This document shows, in pieces, positions 7,740 to 15,558 of a stretch of 23,292 bases of DNA. Each line of letters opens with the position of its first letter. Positions within the stretch are counted from its first letter, which is position 1. Source of the DNA: JBBQVS01 sp038211295 (GTDB lineage Bacteria > Chloroflexota > Ktedonobacteria > Ktedonobacterales > Ktedonobacteraceae); assembly GCA_038211295.1 (NCBI GenBank), contig JBBQVS010000066.1:1-23292 (forward strand), given 5' to 3'. A program made the position numbers and the translations under genes. The notes below the pieces were generated by a model. That model was not told the DNA's origin. It worked only from the letters and a program-made list of their open reading frames with translations, and did not search any database.

Positions 7740-8643
7740 TACTGACCCTGGCATAGATGATGCCTTAGCCCTTTTTCTAGCCCTGGCCTCGCCCGAAGTC
7801 ACCCTTGAAGCAATCACAACCGTTAGCGGCAACGTCTCCGTGGAACAGACAACGCGGAACGCGATAACGTTACTCACCCTGGCAGGTCGGACTGATATTC
7901 CCGTCGCCATCGGCAGTTCACAACCACTTGTGCGGAAACGTGTCGATGCCGCGCACGTGCACGGCGAGAACGGACTGGGCAATGTACAGTTTCCAGAACC
8001 AACGGTGAAGGCCGTAGAGCAACACGCGGTAGACCTCATAATTGAGAGAGTTATGGGCAATCCTGGCGCGATTACGCTGGTTCCGATTGGCCCACTGACA
8101 AATATCGCGCTGGCGGTGCGACGTGAGCCACGCATCGCGCAACGGGTACGCGAGGTGGTGATTATGGGTGGCGCGGCGCGTGTGCCTGGCAATGTGACGC
8201 CCAGCGCGGAGTTCAATATTTTCGCCGATCCACACGCCGCGCACGTCGTCTTTCACGCAGGGTGGCCTCTGCGCCTTGTAAGTCTCGATGTAACAACGCA
8301 GGTCATGCTACACAGGCAGCAGATCGCGGCATTGGCAGCGCAGGGTGGTAAGCAGGCAACCGCGATCAAGGCGATGATGGCCTATTATTTCGATGTGTTT
8401 GGTCAAACCTCTGGTAGCACAGCGTTTCAGATGCATGACCCACTCTGTCTTGCTGCCGCGTTCCAGCCCGACCTCATCACCTGGGAACCTGCCTTTGTGG
8501 ATGTCGAGCTAGCAGGTACGCTTACCTTTGGCGAAACTGTTGCCTCTTTCAAACGCTCCGACACACCAAATATGCGTGTTTCGCTGCGAGTGGACAGTGA
8601 CCGTTTTATAGCGTTGTTTCTCGAACGGATGCAAAACAGGTAG
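7720..8643 (+). CDS. Inosine-uridine-preferring nucleoside hydrolase family protein
   Basis: Cleaves the N-glycosidic bond of ribonucleosides to free base and ribose. The 307 residues start with MQRIILDTDPGIDDA, whose aspartates (7, 9, 13, 14) form the calcium-binding active site; further family blocks are GPLTNIALA, VIMGGAARVPGN, AEFNIFADPHAA and the histidine in QMHDPLCLAAA. The frame is open much further upstream, but those extra residues are only an out-of-frame reading of ribokinase; ATG 7720 follows AGAGGAAG (7708-7715) and gives the standard start. The 20-bp overlap with rbsK points to translational coupling. Base specificity (purine, pyrimidine or both) cannot be read from sequence. 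Confidence 0.92.
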   Translation: MQRIILDTDPGIDDALALFLALASPEVTLEAITTVSGNVSVEQTTRNAITLLTLAGRTDIPVAIGSSQPLVRKRVDAAHVHGENGLGNVQFPEPTVKAVEQHAVDLIIERVMGNPGAITLVPIGPLTNIALAVRREPRIAQRVREVVIMGGAARVPGNVTPSAEFNIFADPHAAHVVFHAGWPLRLVSLDVTTQVMLHRQQIAALAAQGGKQATAIKAMMAYYFDVFGQTSGSTAFQMHDPLCLAAAFQPDLITWEPAFVDVELAGTLTFGETVASFKRSDTPNMRVSLRVDSDRFIALFLERMQNR

Positions 8644-8652
8644 TTTCGCGTT

Positions 8653-8681
8653 TTGACAAAGACGAGTTTGTGGGCTATAGT
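8653..8681 (+). promoter_or_regulatory. Sigma-70-type promoter for the DUF59 gene
   Basis: TTGACA (8653-8658), 17-base spacer, TATAGT (8676-8681). It starts 9 bp after the nucleoside hydrolase stop, leaving about 60 bases of untranslated leader before the ATG at 8751. Confidence 0.75.
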
Positions 8682-8750
8682 ACAGAGGTAAACTATTCTT
8701 TCTTCTCTATAGCGCAGAAGCGAAAAGCGTCTCCACAAAGGAACTTTTAT

Positions 8751-9062
8751 ATGGCAGCAATCAGCGAAGCAGAGGTTATGGATGCTCTGCACGAATGTTA
8801 TGATCCAGAAATTCCCGTTAATATTGTCGACCTTGGGCTTATCTACGGCGTTGAGGTAGATGAGGAAAAAGATCATGTTCAGATTTCAATGACCCTTACC
8901 GCGCTGGGATGTCCAATGGCAGGCGAGGTAATCGCCGAGGTTGAGATGCGCGTGGGACAGGTCGAGAATGTCAAAAGCTGCAAGGTAGAACTGACATTCG
9001 ATCCCCCCTGGTCTCCTGACCGCATGACCGAGGATGCCAAGTGGGAACTCGGTATGGTGTAG
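8751..9062 (+). CDS. MIP18/DUF59 family protein (SufT-like iron-sulfur assembly factor)
   Basis: A 103-residue protein with the complete DUF59 pattern: DPEIPVNIVDLGLIYGVEV (18-36), MTLTALGCPMA (46-56) and LTFDPPWSPDRMTEDAKWELG. The cysteine of the TxxGCP motif (C53) is the conserved functional residue of the family. DUF59 proteins take part in Fe-S cluster maturation (SufT, MIP18) or, as PaaD, in phenylacetyl-CoA oxygenase assembly; no paa or suf genes are adjacent, so the general Fe-S role is the safer call. AAAGGAA (8738-8744) lies seven bases before the ATG, and the gene has its own strong promoter. It is short, cytosolic and monocistronic as far as the window shows. Confidence 0.88.
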   Translation: MAAISEAEVMDALHECYDPEIPVNIVDLGLIYGVEVDEEKDHVQISMTLTALGCPMAGEVIAEVEMRVGQVENVKSCKVELTFDPPWSPDRMTEDAKWELGMV

Positions 9063-9135
9063 TCGCAAGAATTTTGCTGAGAGTTTGTATGATGGTACAC
9101 AAGATGCCACTGAACAGACTCTCTTTTCCCCCTCT

Positions 9136-9163
9136 TTGCTTGCTACGATTGCTATGGTATACT
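9136..9163 (+). promoter_or_regulatory. Sigma-70-type promoter for the first stalk-domain membrane protein
   Basis: TTGCTT (9136-9141), 16-base spacer, TATACT (9158-9163), about 35 bases before the ATG at 9198. It probably serves the run 9198-13976, because no gap of more than 42 bp follows until after purE. Confidence 0.6.
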
Positions 9164-9197
9164 GATTTGACTATTCTAGGAGTTGGAGGCGACAAGA

Positions 9198-10511
9198 ATG
9201 ACAGCGAATGGATACTATGGTCAACAAAGCGGCGACCTTCGTGCGACAGTAGCCATTAGCCAGAACGAAGCAGCATATGGCACCTCCCGCACATTGAACC
9301 TTCCCGATGGACGCACACTTCAAGTGACCATTCCCCCCAATACACGCCCCGGACAAGAGATACGCGTTGAGGGGCATGGACAGCAAGGCACAGGCGGGAC
9401 ACCAGCAGGCGCACTTATTCTCACAATTTCCATCGCGCAAGCTGAAAACTTCGGCTCTCAACCCTATCCCCTTAGCGGCTCCGATACGCCGACAGCGTTT
9501 ATGGCTCCCCCTCCACCGCCGCTTCCTGCTCAGGTATCATATCCAGCGATCAATCAAGGCAGTGGGGGAGGTTTTACAAGTTATCCACCACAGGGACAAC
9601 TTACGCCGCTACCAGCTTCATATCAGCAACCAACACAGAGCACTCCATATTATGGCCTACAGGGACAGGTTCCTGTTACGCCGCTTGCGCCTTCTGCAAC
9701 GAAAGGACGTCCACGGCGTTCACTGTTTCTCACCGGTATGCTCGCAGCACTCGCGGTTCTGATTATCGTGGGGAGTCTGATCTATTATGGTGCGGTTTAT
9801 CAGCCTCAACAACAGCGTTTACAGGCAACTATGACAGCAACGGCACGATTGCAAGCCACAAACACAGCTTTCACTGTGCAATCAACAGCAACGGTTAAGG
9901 CACAGGCAAACGCTACAGCAACGGTAATAGCCAAACCACTTAACGACTACAACACAATTACAGCCAAGACGCCTGACTTACTCAATGACTCGCTCTCCGC
10001 CCCCAGTACAAGTAACTGGTTGACGGATAAAGGGTGCTTCTTCAAAGATGGCGCGTATCATGCTGTCGCGGATCAAAAGGGCTTTTTTTACGATTGTTCA
10101 GCTACAGCCACGAAATTCTCCCACTTTCTTTATCAGGTCAACATGACTTTTATCAAGGGGAACTATGGCGGAATCATGTTTCGCGCCGACCTCACAAACT
10201 CGAAGTTTTACCTTCTGCGTATCAATGGGGATACAGGTGGCTATGATCTCTATGTCTACGTTGGCAGGCAGGCAAAAGACTCGACGCGCCTACTTGGGTC
10301 AAATAGTGGTGCTATTAAGACGGGGCCAAACCAATCCAATAAAATAGCGGTTCTTACACGCGGTACGACCATTGCGCTGTACTTCAACTCGACATACATT
10401 GATAGTGTTGAAGATACAACCATTGGCAGTGGTCAGATCGCAGTCTTCGCGGAAGACGACCAGAACGTAGCCGAAGTAGCTTTCGATCATGCACAAGTGT
10501 GGAATGCGTAA
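9198..10511 (+). CDS. Single-pass membrane protein: DnaJ-C-terminal-like head, Ala/Thr stalk, DUF1080/LamG-like extracytoplasmic domain
   Basis: 437 residues in five parts. Residues 30-80 (RTLNLPDGRTLQVTIPPNT, then PGQEIRVEGHG, then GALILTISI) resemble the peptide-binding C-terminal domain of DnaJ. Residues 85-172 are a Pro/Gln/Tyr-rich linker. RPRR (171-174) precedes a membrane helix at about 176-200, so the head is cytosolic. Residues 203-246 form an Ala/Thr/Gln-rich stalk. Residues 258-437 are a beta-rich domain with GGIMFRAD, FYLLRI and a closing AQVW block, resembling the DUF1080/LamG sandwich that often binds carbohydrate. Two cysteines (280, 300) are 20 apart, as in the two paralogues downstream. 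The ATG at 9198, after GGAGG (9185-9189), is preferred over TTG 9183. Function is unknown; a carbohydrate-binding envelope sensor or surface protein is inference. Confidence 0.8.
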   Translation: MTANGYYGQQSGDLRATVAISQNEAAYGTSRTLNLPDGRTLQVTIPPNTRPGQEIRVEGHGQQGTGGTPAGALILTISIAQAENFGSQPYPLSGSDTPTAFMAPPPPPLPAQVSYPAINQGSGGGFTSYPPQGQLTPLPASYQQPTQSTPYYGLQGQVPVTPLAPSATKGRPRRSLFLTGMLAALAVLIIVGSLIYYGAVYQPQQQRLQATMTATARLQATNTAFTVQSTATVKAQANATATVIAKPLNDYNTITAKTPDLLNDSLSAPSTSNWLTDKGCFFKDGAYHAVADQKGFFYDCSATATKFSHFLYQVNMTFIKGNYGGIMFRADLTNSKFYLLRINGDTGGYDLYVYVGRQAKDSTRLLGSNSGAIKTGPNQSNKIAVLTRGTTIALYFNSTYIDSVEDTTIGSGQIAVFAEDDQNVAEVAFDHAQVWNA

Positions 10512-10551
10512 CGACATATAACGAACTAATACAGAAAGCAAAAAATAATTT

Positions 10552-12168
10552 ATGAAGCATTGTACAAACTGTGGTTTGCAGATAGCACAAGAAGTTACAA
10601 CGTGTCCACGTTGTGGTACAAGCGTACCATATAACATGACGATTCCGCTTACACCACAGTCTACGGGTTCGACAGGTACAATTTCCGCATTTCCAACGCA
10701 GAATAGCCAGAGCAACCAGACAAGTATGTCCGACGCGAACACGCCACAGCTCGACTTTGCCCCACAGAGTGACGCGCCATTTTCTCAGCCACACGCGGTA
10801 TATCAGGAATATACCGCAACCAGTTCAAACGCACAACAAAAGGGCGGCACTGAGCCAGCAATACCCGTGCTTCCTGTCGCACCATCGGAGTCGCAGAGTA
10901 ACGCCCTCATACTACAGGCGCAACAGACTCCACGCTTCCCTGTGGAAGCACCACCACCACAAACTCCGACGCCTTATACCTATAGCGCACAGAACACGCC
11001 ACGCTTTCCTGAACCTGTAGAACCAGTACAACTACCACAAACTCCAATGCCCTATAGCGCACAACAAACGCCTTATGATGCGCACCCTTTTTCCGGCTAC
11101 TCACAACAACAGGTGCCGCTATTTCTTACACCACAACCACCCGTAAACGAACAAACACTACGCGCAGGCCCACCATCAAGCCAGCCACCGCCGTTATATG
11201 GTCAGCCTTACCCGAACGCACAAACGGGACAACAGCCGCCGTTGTATGGTCAGCCCTACCCGAACGCATCACAGCAACAGCCGCCATTCCCGACGCCACC
11301 ACAGGCGCGGCGCGGACTTTCACGCCCTCTCATCGTTGGACTTATCATTCTCGCGTTACTCCTGATGTCGGGCGGTGTGAGTTTAATTTATTACACAACA
11401 GTTGCTCATCCCGCGCAACTACACGCGCAGGCCACTGCTACCATACAGACAGCACTCACGGCAGACGCGCACACGACTGCGACAGCGCAGGCACAGGTCA
11501 CGGCCACAGCAGTCGCCAACGCGAACGCCACAACTACCGCGCAAACACAGGCAACAGCACAGGCGCAGGCTACCGTCACAGCATTGCAGAGTATCTATAC
11601 ACAGGCCACGCAAGGCGGGCCGGCTTTTACCTCTTCGCTCGCGGCACAGGACAACAACAACTGGGACGTAAATGATACAACTGATGGGGGAGGATGTGGT
11701 TTTAACGCTGGCAGTTACCATACTACAATTCTCTCGAACCATTTCTACTTTCCCTGCTTCGCGCCGGGAACCAATTTTGGAAATTTCGCGTATCAGGCAG
11801 AGGTAACAATCAATCAGGGCAATGAGGGCGGTCTGATCTTCCGTGCCAATAGCAACTTTGATCTGGCACAGTTTTATCTCTTTAGTATCGATCAGACTGG
11901 CAACTATAGCCTTGCGGTCTCGAAAGACAAGACGCATGGCACAACACTTGCATCAGACGCAAGCCCTGCCATCAAGACAGGCGCAGGCAAGCAAAACTTG
12001 CTAACGGTGATCTCAAAGGGCAATATCTTTTATCTCTACATTAACAAGCAGTATGTGGGGAGCGCGAGCGACAGTAGCTACAGTACAGGCGAGATTGGCG
12101 TCTTCGCGAGTGATAGTACCGCGAATACAGATGTTTCATTTAGAAACGCTCAAGTCTGGTCGCTATAA
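10552..12168 (+). CDS. Single-pass membrane protein: zinc-ribbon head, Pro/Gln linker, stalk, DUF1080/LamG-like domain
   Basis: 538 residues, paralogous to its upstream neighbour in the C-terminal half only. The head is a zinc ribbon: C4, C7, C18 and C21 in CTNCGLQ...TCPRCGT. Residues 30-255 are a long low-complexity Pro/Gln/Thr linker with internal repeats (TPRFP twice; a 16-residue unit containing PPLYGQPYPNA twice). A helix at about 260-282 spans the membrane, followed by a stalk of Ala/Thr/Gln (285-345) and the common domain 355-538 with CGFNAGSYH, GGLIFRA, FYLFSI and RNAQVW; C382 and C402 are again 20 apart. The ATG lies 40 bp after the previous stop with only a weak ribosome binding site, consistent with operon translation. 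The ribbon may bind protein or nucleic acid; not known. Confidence 0.8.
   Translation: MKHCTNCGLQIAQEVTTCPRCGTSVPYNMTIPLTPQSTGSTGTISAFPTQNSQSNQTSMSDANTPQLDFAPQSDAPFSQPHAVYQEYTATSSNAQQKGGTEPAIPVLPVAPSESQSNALILQAQQTPRFPVEAPPPQTPTPYTYSAQNTPRFPEPVEPVQLPQTPMPYSAQQTPYDAHPFSGYSQQQVPLFLTPQPPVNEQTLRAGPPSSQPPPLYGQPYPNAQTGQQPPLYGQPYPNASQQQPPFPTPPQARRGLSRPLIVGLIILALLLMSGGVSLIYYTTVAHPAQLHAQATATIQTALTADAHTTATAQAQVTATAVANANATTTAQTQATAQAQATVTALQSIYTQATQGGPAFTSSLAAQDNNNWDVNDTTDGGGCGFNAGSYHTTILSNHFYFPCFAPGTNFGNFAYQAEVTINQGNEGGLIFRANSNFDLAQFYLFSIDQTGNYSLAVSKDKTHGTTLASDASPAIKTGAGKQNLLTVISKGNIFYLYINKQYVGSASDSSYSTGEIGVFASDSTANTDVSFRNAQVWSL
11188..11268 (+). repeat. Two direct 33-bp copies, period 48 bp, coding for a PPLYGQPYPNA unit
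   Basis: Copies at 11188-11220 and 11236-11268 differ only at third codon positions (ttatat/ttgtat, cctt/ccct). They encode the same 11 residues in the linker of the zinc-ribbon membrane protein. Silent differences suggest an older duplication kept at protein level. Confidence 0.8.
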
Positions 12169-12203
12169 GAAATTGCCAAAAAAGCAGGAAAGCGGTGGAG
12201 AGC

Positions 12204-13361
12204 ATGGCACAAACTGACAGGACGGCAGCGATTATCGCGAACACACGGATTGGGATTATTGGCGGCGGGCAGCTGGGCTTGATGCTCAGCGAGGCCGCGC
12301 GTGCGATGGGATTTCCTCCCGTAACCGTGCTTGATCCTACGCCTCATAGTCCCGCTTCTTCCGTCGCAATACAACTAGAGGGCAGTTTGCGCGATCCTGC
12401 CGCGCTACGTTCCCTCGCCGCCCGAACCGATGTTCTCAGCTATGAAATAGAGCATATCAATACCGAGGCATTACAGGACTTACAGACAAGCGGCGTCAAC
12501 ATTTATCCCGCGCCAGCAGTGCTGCGTATCATTCAGAACAAATATATGCAAAAAGAGTTTCTAGCGCAACATGGTATTCCCGTCGCACCCTTTCTCGCGG
12601 TTGAGGGGCCAGAAGATATTGAACAAGCTGTACGCAATTGGGGCTATCCGCTTGTTCTCAAAGCAAGAACGGATTCCTACGATGGGCGCGGTAACGCACG
12701 CATCAATGGGCCGAATGATATTCAGACCGCGCTGACACAACTGGCGGGACGCGCACTCTACGTCGAAAAATGCCTCGTGCTAGAAAAAGAACTGGGCATC
12801 ATGATCGCGCGTAACCAGCGCGGAGAGATCGTCACGTTCCCCGTCGTTGAGATGCTACACGCTCGCGATATCTGCGAAACCGTGCTTGCGCCCGCGCCTA
12901 TTACAACAGCACTGCAAGCGGAGGCACAAGCAATGGCATATGCCGCAATCGACAAGCTTGATGCCATCGGCATCTTTGGCGTGGAGATGTTTCTGGATAC
13001 CGCAGGGCATATCTGGCTAAACGAGATCGCGCCACGCCCGCACAATCTTGGACACTTCACTATCGAGGCGTGCCAGACCTCACAATTTGAGCAGCATCTG
13101 CGTGCCATCACAAATCTTCCACTGACTTCAACCGCGATGCGCTACCCCGCCGCGGTGATGGAGAACATTCTGGGAACACGTAATGGCCTCGCAGAACCAC
13201 GCTGGACACATGGTTATGACGCTTCCCACGTCTTCCCGCATATTTACGGGAAGCGAGAAACCCGCATTGATCGCAAGATGGGACATATCACCGTTGTGGG
13301 CGACGATCTCGCGACGGTTTATAAACAGGCAAAGGAGGCGAGGGCCGCGCTCTCGCTATAA
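12204..13361 (+). CDS. purK: N5-carboxyaminoimidazole ribonucleotide synthase
   Basis: Converts AIR, ATP and bicarbonate to N5-CAIR in purine synthesis. The protein (385 residues from this ATG) has the N-terminal nucleotide fold IGIIGGGQLGLML, the ATP-grasp lysine in PLVLKARTDSYDGRGNA, the metal-binding EMFLDTAGHIWLNEIAPRP, and the PurK signature NEIAPRPHNLGHFTIEAC. Length is normal. Start choice is open: GTG 12195 is in frame and AGGAAAG (12186-12192) lies between the options; ATG 12204 has GGTGGAG only three bases before it. It begins 35 bp after the zinc-ribbon membrane protein and ends 9 bp before purE, so it is probably in the same transcript as both. The order purK-purE is the reverse of the common purE-purK. 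Confidence 0.95.
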   Translation: MAQTDRTAAIIANTRIGIIGGGQLGLMLSEAARAMGFPPVTVLDPTPHSPASSVAIQLEGSLRDPAALRSLAARTDVLSYEIEHINTEALQDLQTSGVNIYPAPAVLRIIQNKYMQKEFLAQHGIPVAPFLAVEGPEDIEQAVRNWGYPLVLKARTDSYDGRGNARINGPNDIQTALTQLAGRALYVEKCLVLEKELGIMIARNQRGEIVTFPVVEMLHARDICETVLAPAPITTALQAEAQAMAYAAIDKLDAIGIFGVEMFLDTAGHIWLNEIAPRPHNLGHFTIEACQTSQFEQHLRAITNLPLTSTAMRYPAAVMENILGTRNGLAEPRWTHGYDASHVFPHIYGKRETRIDRKMGHITVVGDDLATVYKQAKEARAALSL

Positions 13362-13370
13362 TCGCACACT

Positions 13371-13976
13371 ATGCCAAATATCGAAAATACGCTACACGCG
13401 CCCGACATACATACACATGGCGTACTGGTTTCGCCCGCAGGTATCGGTGCGGCGGCGCGTGGTGAACCAAGAGTGCTAGTTACAATGGGCAGCGATTCAG
13501 ACCTGCCACTGATGATGAAGACAGTCGATACTCTCCGTTACGACTTCGGCATCACCTGCCTGGTGCAGATCAACTCGGTTCACCGCGACCTACGTACCGT
13601 CGTCGCGCATATCGACAACCTGCCCACATCCATTCAGGTTATCATCGCTTGCGCGGGCGGAGCCGCTCACCTGCCGGGCAACATCGCCGATCTACGCGCC
13701 GACCTGCCCGTTATCGGCGTGCCGCGCGACATGGGTGCGCTCAACGGAATCGATGCCTTGCTCTCTATGGTGCAGATGCCCGAAGGCGCACCCGTCGCGG
13801 TCATGGCGATAGGCACCGCAGGTGCAATCAACGCCGCCATTCACGCCGCCAAAGAGGTCGCCATTGGAGACGCCACGATCAAGGAACGGCTACAAGCCTA
13901 CGCCGAGAAACGCAAGGCACGCGTCTCGCGGCAAAACGCATCATTACAACAGAGTCTAGAAGGCTATACGAAATAA
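13371..13976 (+). CDS. purE: N5-carboxyaminoimidazole ribonucleotide mutase
   Basis: Moves the carboxyl group of N5-CAIR to carbon 4, the step after PurK. Signature blocks are MGSDSDLPLM (39-48), SVHRD (69-73) with the catalytic histidine H71, AGGAAHLPG (95-103), and LLSMVQMPEGAPVAVMAIG (130-148). The usual SAHRTP loop reads SVHRDL here, a mild departure. At 201 residues it is longer than typical PurE (about 160-170): roughly 33 residues precede the first strand and the C-terminus carries a basic helix. No clear ribosome binding site precedes ATG 13371, but it sits nine bases after the purK stop, so coupled translation is likely; a start further in would remove part of the extension. Confidence 0.93.
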   Translation: MPNIENTLHAPDIHTHGVLVSPAGIGAAARGEPRVLVTMGSDSDLPLMMKTVDTLRYDFGITCLVQINSVHRDLRTVVAHIDNLPTSIQVIIACAGGAAHLPGNIADLRADLPVIGVPRDMGALNGIDALLSMVQMPEGAPVAVMAIGTAGAINAAIHAAKEVAIGDATIKERLQAYAEKRKARVSRQNASLQQSLEGYTK

Positions 13977-14031
13977 GTGGTGGCAATTCGCTGGCAGGAG
14001 TGTAGAGAGACATTACTTCTTGCCCGAAAAC

Positions 14032-14060
14032 TTGTAAGTTCTCGCAACATGTGGTACTAT
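14032..14060 (+). promoter_or_regulatory. Sigma-70-type promoter for the third stalk-domain membrane protein
   Basis: TTGTAA (14032-14037), 17-base spacer, TACTAT (14055-14060), about 68 bases before ATG 14128. It separates this gene from the purKE transcript. I saw no terminator between purE and this promoter. Confidence 0.55.
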
Positions 14061-14127
14061 ACCCGCCGTATAGAAGGCTTGGTTAAGAAAAAAAGAGATG
14101 CCTGATAAGGGTAGGTAAGGTACAGGA

Positions 14128-15213
14128 ATGTCGAATAAAAACCAACTTCCATCTTCTAGCCCTTTCACGCCAGACGCGGGAACTGTCACCGATTTGCCCG
14201 CGCCGAACACGGGACAAGGAGTGTCTGAGCATGTGTCACCGACAGCTATCACCGTAGAGGCTCCCGCACTCCAAACGGCTCTTCCGGTTTGGCCTCCCAC
14301 ACAGCAACAGTATCGTCGCCGTGACACACTTTCGCCTACTCTCCAACTACTTTTATTCGGAGCAGCGTTTCTGCTCATCGTAAGCGGACTCGGCGCGATT
14401 ATCTTTACTTCCGCACGGCAGTATCGCAGCACGTTACATGCAGTTGCCACGTTCGATGTACGATCTACACAAAACGTTATTGCCACAGTACAGGCACAAA
14501 CGCAGGGAACGGCGCAGGCAATCGATACAGCGCAGACGCAGATCAACGTAACCGCGACCAGTGGCGCGAACAATGACTTGACCGCGACAGCAACTATTGA
14601 TAACGCGACAGCAACGGCAACAGCACTGGGAGATTTCTATACACAAGCGACGACGGGAACGCCTGCATTCACCGACGGGTTGAGCGATAACACAGGAAGC
14701 GGGAAGTGGGATGAAGGCAGTACATCCCCCAGTACAGGGTGTGCATTCACCAATGGCAACTATCATGCAAGCGAGGCACAACAGGGCTATTTTCAACCAT
14801 GCATTGCGCGAAGTACCACATTCAGCAACTTCGCCTATCAGGTGAATGTGACCACCACAAAGGGCAATCGCGGACAGGCAGGGCTTCTTTTCCGTGCCGA
14901 CTCCGAGAATAAAGCATACTATTTCTTTCGCGTGAGCATTGATGGCTCGTATGGGTTGGATGTCTATAACACCGATGGTAAAGGGAGCACACTTGTAAGT
15001 GGTAGAAGTAGCGCGATTGCAACGGGCTTTGGACAATCGAACACGTTGACAGTTGTCGCCAAAGATACGCACTACTTCCTGTATGTGGGCGGGCAATATG
15101 TGGATACAGCGACGGATAGCACGCTGACCGAGGGCAAAATTGGCGTAGCCGCGGTTGATGTGAGTACGCCAGTTGACGTTACCTATAGCAACGCGCAGGT
15201 ATGGAAACTTTAG
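14128..15213 (+). CDS. Single-pass membrane protein: disordered head, Ala/Thr stalk, DUF1080/LamG-like domain
   Basis: 361 residues, the shortest of the three local paralogues. Residues 1-60 are Pro/Ser/Thr-rich with no recognised head domain. RRR (63-65) precedes a membrane helix at about 72-94, so the N-terminus is probably cytosolic. The stalk (105-168) is rich in Ala, Thr and Gln. The C-terminal domain (about 175-361) has CAFTNGNYH, FSNFAYQVNV, AGLLFRAD, YYFFRVS and SNAQVWKL, closely matching its relatives; C205 and C225 are 20 apart, the same spacing as in both others. AGGTAAGG (14113-14120) lies seven bases before the ATG. The shared domain is probably outside the membrane; what it binds is not known. 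Confidence 0.78.
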   Translation: MSNKNQLPSSSPFTPDAGTVTDLPAPNTGQGVSEHVSPTAITVEAPALQTALPVWPPTQQQYRRRDTLSPTLQLLLFGAAFLLIVSGLGAIIFTSARQYRSTLHAVATFDVRSTQNVIATVQAQTQGTAQAIDTAQTQINVTATSGANNDLTATATIDNATATATALGDFYTQATTGTPAFTDGLSDNTGSGKWDEGSTSPSTGCAFTNGNYHASEAQQGYFQPCIARSTTFSNFAYQVNVTTTKGNRGQAGLLFRADSENKAYYFFRVSIDGSYGLDVYNTDGKGSTLVSGRSSAIATGFGQSNTLTVVAKDTHYFLYVGGQYVDTATDSTLTEGKIGVAAVDVSTPVDVTYSNAQVWKL

Positions 15214-15227
15214 CTGTGCCGCGACTC

Positions 15228-15256
15228 TTGACAAGCGCGGTGGTGCCTGTTATGCT
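15228..15256 (+). promoter_or_regulatory. Sigma-70-type promoter for the T-box / serS transcript
   Basis: TTGACA (15228-15233), 17-base spacer, TATGCT (15251-15256). Transcription should start near 15263, giving a leader of about 295 bases before serS. Confidence 0.8.
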
Positions 15257-15262
15257 TGCTAT

Positions 15263-15516
15263 AGCAAAAACATAGCTATATGGCTAGGAACGGGACAAGT
15301 ACCTCTCATAGTGCACCAGAGAACTGCGGGTCGGTGCGACGCAGCAGGCAACCGAGAGTAGAAATCCACCCGTGAGCCTGCGCGAGAAGCGTAACGGTGC
15401 CTCCGTTAGCGGGCAAGAACGAGTTCTCTTCTCCATAAAGGAAAAGGGAAGAAGTAAGGTGGTATCACGATTCCGCGGTTCAGCGTCGTCGTCCTTTTGA
15501 GGACACGGCGTTTTTT
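15263..15516 (+). promoter_or_regulatory. T-box riboswitch (serine, specifier UCC) controlling serS
   Basis: The leader binds uncharged tRNA-Ser and then lets serS be transcribed. Stem I is visible: GGC (15282-15284) with GCC (15376-15378), CGGG (15291-15294) with CCCG (15369-15372), and CTCTC (15303-15307) with GAGAG (15354-15358). The specifier loop strand 15359-15368 (TAGAAATCCA) holds TCC at 15365-15367, a serine codon, matching the gene it controls. The AGAGAACTGCGGGT and GGTGCGACGCAG stretch (15319-15344) is the usual distal part of stem I. A stem III candidate pairs AACGG with CCGTT (about 15393-15408). The T-box core AAGGTGGTATCACG is at 15456-15469; its TGGT would pair with the tRNA 3' GCCA through a U-G pair. 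A terminator follows at 15484-15516. Confidence 0.92.
15484..15516 (+). terminator. Regulated terminator of the serS T-box
   Basis: CGTCGT, a bulged C, and GTCCT (15484-15495) pair with AGGAC ACGGCG (15500-15510) across a TTTG loop, followed by six T (15511-15516). The 5' strand follows directly after the T-box core, as expected for mutually exclusive terminator and antiterminator folds. Confidence 0.85.
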
Positions 15517-15558
15517 ATTGTCTTTTTTAGCGTTTTTCTTTTGGAAAGGCAGTCTTTC

